Source: Legionella genomosp. 1
GTDB lineage: Bacteria; Pseudomonadota; Gammaproteobacteria; Legionellales; Legionellaceae
DNA: 10,020 nt
Reading direction: 5' to 3'
Assembly: GCA_945901145.1 (NCBI GenBank)
Contig: CAMDJY010000036.1
Coordinates: 1-10,020 of the forward strand
Under the pieces are notes generated by a model, which was not told the origin of the DNA, ran no database searches, and saw nothing but the letters and a program-made list of their open reading frames with translations. Position 1 is the stretch's first letter; each line of letters opens with the position of its first letter. Shown in pieces: positions 6,529 to 10,020 of this stretch. Position numbers and translations under genes: made by a program.

Positions 6529-7806
6529 ATGTCAACGTCATTGACTTCATTGATTTTAATTTTAATCTTTTTAATTATAATTTCTGCTTTTTTTTCTGCT
6601 GCAGAAATTGGCATGATGTCTTTGAACCGTTATCGATTAAGACATTTAGTCAAAAAAAATCATCAACAGGCTTGCCGGGTGAATCAATTGTTGATGCATC
6701 CAGATAAATTATTAAGCGTGGTATTGATTGGGAACACGCTTGCCAATATTGTCGCTTCCACAGTCGCAACTTTGATTGGTCAGCGTTTAGGTGGTGACCT
6801 TGGTGTTGCCGTTGCAACTTTGTCATTAACTTTAGTTGTTTTGATTTTCTCTGAAATGGCACCAAAAACTTTGGCAGCACTTTACCCACAACGGGTAGCT
6901 TTCGCAACGGTCTTGCCATTAATGTTTTTGCAGAAATTGTTGATGCCTTTGGTTGCGCTGGTGAGTGCGGCTGCGAATACTATTTTGCGTATGTTGGGGA
7001 TATCCCTGCATCGTGCGCAAAAAGAAGCATTAACGCGTGATGAACTCCGCTCTGTCGTTCATGAAGCCGGCGGGCTGTTGCCGATTGAGCACAAAAGCAT
7101 GTTAATTAGTTTGCTTGATTTAGAATCTGCCCGGGTTGAAGATATTATGGTGCCTAAAGCCGATATTGTCGGCATTGATCTTGATTTACCTTGGCCTAAA
7201 ATTTTAGAGCAGCTGGAAACGGCACAACATACACGGTTACCGTTATATCGAGGTAGTCTTGATCATCTCGTTGGTCTGGTGCATTTGAGAGATGTGTTAA
7301 ATCTTGTTTTAAGTGCTGATTTAGATATCGAGCGCTTGATTAAAATGGCTGATGCCCCCTATTTTATCCCAGAGGCAACGCCATTAAATGTGCAAATTCT
7401 TAATTTTCAAAAAATGAAACGACGTAGCTGCTTTGTTGTTGATGAGTATGGCAATTTACAGGGTTTGGCGACGATGGAGGATATTTTAGAGGAAGTCGTT
7501 GGTGATTTTACAACAGATATCGCTGCGTTGACTAAAGATATTATTTTTCAGTCGGATGGCACGTTGATTGTGGACGCGAGTATTACTTTACGTCAATTAA
7601 GTCGCGCGTTGACTTGGCAGTTTACCGATCTTGGTCCACGCACGCTCAGTGGTTTAATTATAGAGCATTTAGGCTATATTCCGCCTGCAGATTGTTGTTT
7701 ACTGATTGATTCTTATTATATCGAAATTTTAAAAGTCGCTGACAATATGATTAAAAGCGTAAAAATGATGAGCGCTGTCAATAAGAATCATGAGACAAAG
7801 TCATGA
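6529..7806 (+). CDS. corB: DUF21/CBS/CorC-domain inner membrane protein, CorB (YfjD) family
   Basis: This belongs to the CNNM/CorB family of membrane proteins linked to magnesium transport. The ATG at 6529 is chosen because AAGGTG at 6517-6522 gives a well-spaced ribosome-binding site; it yields 425 residues, against 428 for E. coli YfjD. An upstream in-frame TTG (6502) overlaps the probable promoter. The N-terminal DUF21 part (about 1-175) has four hydrophobic segments and the conserved AAEIGMMSLNRYRLRHL, VLIGNTLANI and SEMAPKTLAALYP. Two CBS domains follow (about 195-325), with IMVPKADIVGIDL and a second one ending in VDEYGNLQGLATMEDILEE VVGDF-type sequence. The C-terminal CorC/HlyC domain (about 340-410) follows. 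In E. coli, yfjD lies near ffh with ypjD between them; here the two are directly adjacent. The last 19 bp overlap the 3' end of the convergent gene. Confidence 0.93.
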   Translation: MSTSLTSLILILIFLIIISAFFSAAEIGMMSLNRYRLRHLVKKNHQQACRVNQLLMHPDKLLSVVLIGNTLANIVASTVATLIGQRLGGDLGVAVATLSLTLVVLIFSEMAPKTLAALYPQRVAFATVLPLMFLQKLLMPLVALVSAAANTILRMLGISLHRAQKEALTRDELRSVVHEAGGLLPIEHKSMLISLLDLESARVEDIMVPKADIVGIDLDLPWPKILEQLETAQHTRLPLYRGSLDHLVGLVHLRDVLNLVLSADLDIERLIKMADAPYFIPEATPLNVQILNFQKMKRRSCFVVDEYGNLQGLATMEDILEEVVGDFTTDIAALTKDIIFQSDGTLIVDASITLRQLSRALTWQFTDLGPRTLSGLIIEHLGYIPPADCCLLIDSYYIEILKVADNMIKSVKMMSAVNKNHETKS

Positions 7807-9794
7807 TTAACCAAGAACCAATCCTGCTGATAAAATTTTCTGAGATCATCAAGTAATGTCAGTGCTGATGTTTGTTTCGCAAACGGTGTATTTAAATCAT
7901 CAATCCAGGCACCGGTGCTTTGTTGTTGAATAATGGGTAAATATCCATGCGGGGTTGGATAAAGCGCTAAAACCCAATCATCTTGTAAGATTGCATATAA
8001 TTTTTCAGAATCTAACCAATTCAGTTGATTTTTTTTTATTTTTAACAACCCTTGTCGTGGTGTCACACGGAAGATTTTTTGACCCAATTGTCGTGCTTGC
8101 TCCGCTGATAAAAATTGATTGGGAAACATACCGCTCTCGAGGATGAAGGCACGTTTAGGGAGTTCTTGTGTGTGATCTTGAATAGCTGGTAGGAGGGATA
8201 TTCCGTCCATGACTTGAGCTTGTTTTATGTTTAAATAGTCAACTAAAGTTGGTGTGATGTCCAATAAAGCCACTCGAGATGTGATCTTATGTGCTTGATT
8301 GATGATGTGATCATGGTCATGTATCTGAAACCCTAGGACACAATGATACTGTGCTGGGCTTAAAAGATCAGAACCATGACCGGCACTTTTATTGAGTTCA
8401 GTAGATGTATGTTTTGCAAAATAAACTTCAAGGTTACTGCTTTTTGTGCCTTGATAATTCATACGTGTTGTTTGGCGCGAGTTCTCAGTGTAGAGGGTTT
8501 CCCCGTGATCGCTGAGTAAAATGATCATGGCATGATCGAGGAGTTCTTGTTGTTTGAGCGTTGTTAAGAAAGCAGCGACCTGTTGATCGACGCCTGCTAA
8601 TGCAGCTAAATACATAGGTTCACGCCCTTGCATATTAAATTCATTGTCGAGTTGATGTTTGGGGGTGGATGCATAAGCATAAGGCCAATGAGGGAGAGTA
8701 AAATGAACGGCCATAAAAATCGGCTGGTTCTTGGATGTTTTGAGCAGTGCTTTTTTAAGCGCTTGATCAAATGTTTTGGGATAATAAGAAAAATAGCTCG
8801 CTCGGTTCATATGATTATAGGGAAATAGCCATTGTCCTAAAGATGAGTTAATGAGGAGATTAGTCAGTGGAAAATCGTTAAATTTACCTAAAAGAATATC
8901 ATTGATGCCACGTTTGGGGCCGATGATAGTTTCAAATCCAAAATCTTTATCTAAGAGATTAAATCGACGGTCATCGGTTGCAAACAGCGTTTGATAATTT
9001 ATTTTTTGTAGTCTCCAGGCAATGCTTTTTTTAGGCGCTGTTGACGATGCGATGAGATTATATTGGGCTTGGTGGTGTTTGGGGTAAAGCCCCGTGAGGA
9101 TCGTGCTCCATGCCGGATAAGTTCTTGCGAGTGGGCTGATGGTCTCGGTAAACCAAACACTTTGTTTTAAAAAAGAATATACGGTTGGCATCAGTTTTTG
9201 ATTAATACTGTCAGGATTGAGCGAGTCAATGCCGATGATGAAAATATTTGGAGCAGTGTTGGTGCTTTTTAATTTGATTGATTCTTTATGACGCAATGTT
9301 GTATTGATCGATATTATTATACTGATGCTTGCAATGAGGCTGAAGCTGAAGCAATTTGGATATTTTCGATGTAAAATCCACATACCATGAAGACTGAGTC
9401 CAAGCAATGGTACACTGGTTAATCCTGTAAGTATTAATGCAATCGTTGGGCTTATTTCTGGGAATAGTGTGCGACTAAATAGGCTCAAGGGAAAAAACAG
9501 CGTATTACAGCATAAGATGGCACAGAGTGTATCCCAGGCAATAAAACTCTGAATTTTTTGGTAAGTCTTAGTGGGCCAGTTGTATATTTTGATTGCCCAG
9601 ATGAGCAATGTTTGCCAGCAAGATAACAGTAGATACAATAAAAATTGGATACAAAGCGTTAACAAGATTTCATAATAGATGAGTTTTGGCAATGGAATCG
9701 AGCTGACGAAGCTACTACTTTGAGCGAAGATAAATATAAGTTGGAGGATTAGAAAAAAAAAATTAAACGCAAAAAAATTAGGCATATAAAGCAT
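7788..9794 (-). CDS. Membrane-anchored alkaline-phosphatase-superfamily (sulfatase-like) hydrolase or transferase
   Basis: The 668-residue protein has about five N-terminal hydrophobic segments (near 7-26, 40-68, 82-105, 118-140, 147-164) followed by a catalytic domain that should face the periplasm. The alkaline phosphatase fold is shown by IFIIGIDSLNPDS with metal ligand Asp190, by LLSDHGE with Asp429 and His430, and by AGHGSD with His473. The nucleophile site reads RTYPAWSTILTGLYPKHH: Thr225 replaces the Cys/Ser of formylglycine sulfatases, and Trp replaces the usual Arg. This points to phosphoester or phospho-group transfer chemistry rather than sulfate hydrolysis. The five-helix-plus-domain layout is shared with phosphoethanolamine transferases and lipoteichoic acid synthases, while the nucleophile motif also resembles type I phosphodiesterases. 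The substrate is unknown. The ATG at 9794 lies within the end of recR, with no Shine-Dalgarno sequence; a second ATG three codons on is equally possible. An A10 tract (plus strand) crosses codons 11-14. Confidence 0.8.
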   Translation of the reverse strand: MLYMPNFFAFNFFFLILQLIFIFAQSSSFVSSIPLPKLIYYEILLTLCIQFLLYLLLSCWQTLLIWAIKIYNWPTKTYQKIQSFIAWDTLCAILCCNTLFFPLSLFSRTLFPEISPTIALILTGLTSVPLLGLSLHGMWILHRKYPNCFSFSLIASISIIISINTTLRHKESIKLKSTNTAPNIFIIGIDSLNPDSINQKLMPTVYSFLKQSVWFTETISPLARTYPAWSTILTGLYPKHHQAQYNLIASSTAPKKSIAWRLQKINYQTLFATDDRRFNLLDKDFGFETIIGPKRGINDILLGKFNDFPLTNLLINSSLGQWLFPYNHMNRASYFSYYPKTFDQALKKALLKTSKNQPIFMAVHFTLPHWPYAYASTPKHQLDNEFNMQGREPMYLAALAGVDQQVAAFLTTLKQQELLDHAMIILLSDHGETLYTENSRQTTRMNYQGTKSSNLEVYFAKHTSTELNKSAGHGSDLLSPAQYHCVLGFQIHDHDHIINQAHKITSRVALLDITPTLVDYLNIKQAQVMDGISLLPAIQDHTQELPKRAFILESGMFPNQFLSAEQARQLGQKIFRVTPRQGLLKIKKNQLNWLDSEKLYAILQDDWVLALYPTPHGYLPIIQQQSTGAWIDDLNTPFAKQTSALTLLDDLRKFYQQDWFLVNHDFVS
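9753..9762. repeat. Ten-base homopolymer (A10/T10) near the start of the membrane hydrolase gene
   Basis: Ten consecutive A residues on the plus strand give T10 on the coding strand, spanning the last base of codon 11 and codons 12-14 (Phe-Phe-Phe). A shorter A7 run sits at 9771-9777. A one-base slip would shift the frame within the first 15 codons. Confidence 0.9.
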
Positions 9795-10020
9795 TGCGAT
9801 TGCGTAATGCGCTACCTATGGTATTTGCATCTAAAAATTCGAGCTCTCCACCCGTAGGGATGCCATGTGCGAGTTGTGTGGTTTTGATTTTATAGGGTTC
9901 TAAAAGCGCTTTAATAAAATGAATGGTGGTTTGTCCTTCAATCGTTGGGCTTAAAGCTAAAATAACTTCTTGAATTTTGCCTTGCATGACCAGCTGTTGG
10001 AGGCCATGAAGTGCAATGTC
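9778..10020 (-). CDS. recR: Recombination protein RecR, C-terminal part (5' end outside window)
   Basis: RecR acts with RecO (and RecF) to load RecA onto gapped DNA. The last 80 residues are visible; the frame is open to the window edge, so the Met at 9987 is internal. DIALHGLQQLVMQGKIQEVI matches the RecR DDIGLDRL...KITEVI region. It is followed by the Toprim-domain end SPTIEGQTT (E. coli NPTVEGEAT) and the highly conserved AHGIPTGGELEFLD, then the C-terminal segment ending in LRNRNALYA. The stop at 9778-9780 lies 17 bp inside the downstream membrane hydrolase gene, so the two are probably one transcript with coupled translation. Confidence 0.95.
   Translation of the reverse strand, partial: DIALHGLQQLVMQGKIQEVILALSPTIEGQTTIHFIKALLEPYKIKTTQLAHGIPTGGELEFLDANTIGSALRNRNALYA

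Noticed and set aside
1..10020. CRISPR array, tRNA or rRNA gene, insertion sequence or attachment site
   Set aside because: No regularly spaced repeats, cloverleaf sequence, transposase motif or paired direct repeats were seen by eye on either strand.

Overview
The window looks like a chromosomal segment of a moderately A+T-rich gammaproteobacterium. The clearest evidence is the minus-strand block ffh - rpsP - rimM - trmD - rplS, with a corB (yfjD) gene transcribed divergently from ffh, which is the arrangement known around these genes in Escherichia coli and relatives. Protein lengths and motifs match the E. coli families closely. The base composition, together with a patatin-type lipase at the left edge, would suit a host-associated lineage such as Legionellales, but that placement is an inference and no marker here settles it.

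Left part (1-1210, plus strand): the C-terminal about 400 codons of a patatin-like phospholipase whose start lies outside the window. It keeps the Asp-Gly end of the patatin domain, followed by a long C-terminal region I do not recognise. It is visibly more A+T-rich than its neighbours. It converges on yadH across a short gap (1211-1277) in which I see no gene and no convincing terminator.

Centre (1278-6405, minus strand): in order of transcription, ffh (SRP GTPase), a 135-bp gap holding a promoter and leader for rpsP, then the tightly packed rpsP-rimM-trmD-rplS operon (30S protein S16, 16S processing factor, tRNA m1G37 methyltransferase, 50S protein L19). It runs on with only 20 bp, and no visible terminator, into yadG-yadH, the ATPase and permease of an ABC-2 exporter that overlap each other. 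The block combines translation and co-translational targeting functions with an exporter that may ride on its transcription.

Right part (6406-10020): a divergent intergenic region drives corB, a DUF21/CBS/CorC membrane protein, from an extended -10 promoter. corB converges on, and overlaps by 19 bp, a minus-strand gene for a 668-residue membrane-anchored alkaline-phosphatase-superfamily enzyme. That enzyme has threonine where sulfatases carry the formylglycine residue. It overlaps the end of recR (recombination mediator), which runs off the right edge and is probably co-transcribed with it.

Most of the window is conserved housekeeping DNA. I do not see a clear new system. The points that deserve a second look are the edge-truncated patatin protein with its unassigned C-terminal region, the unusual phosphatase-superfamily membrane enzyme with a 10-base homopolymer near its start, and two perfect palindromes inside coding sequence.
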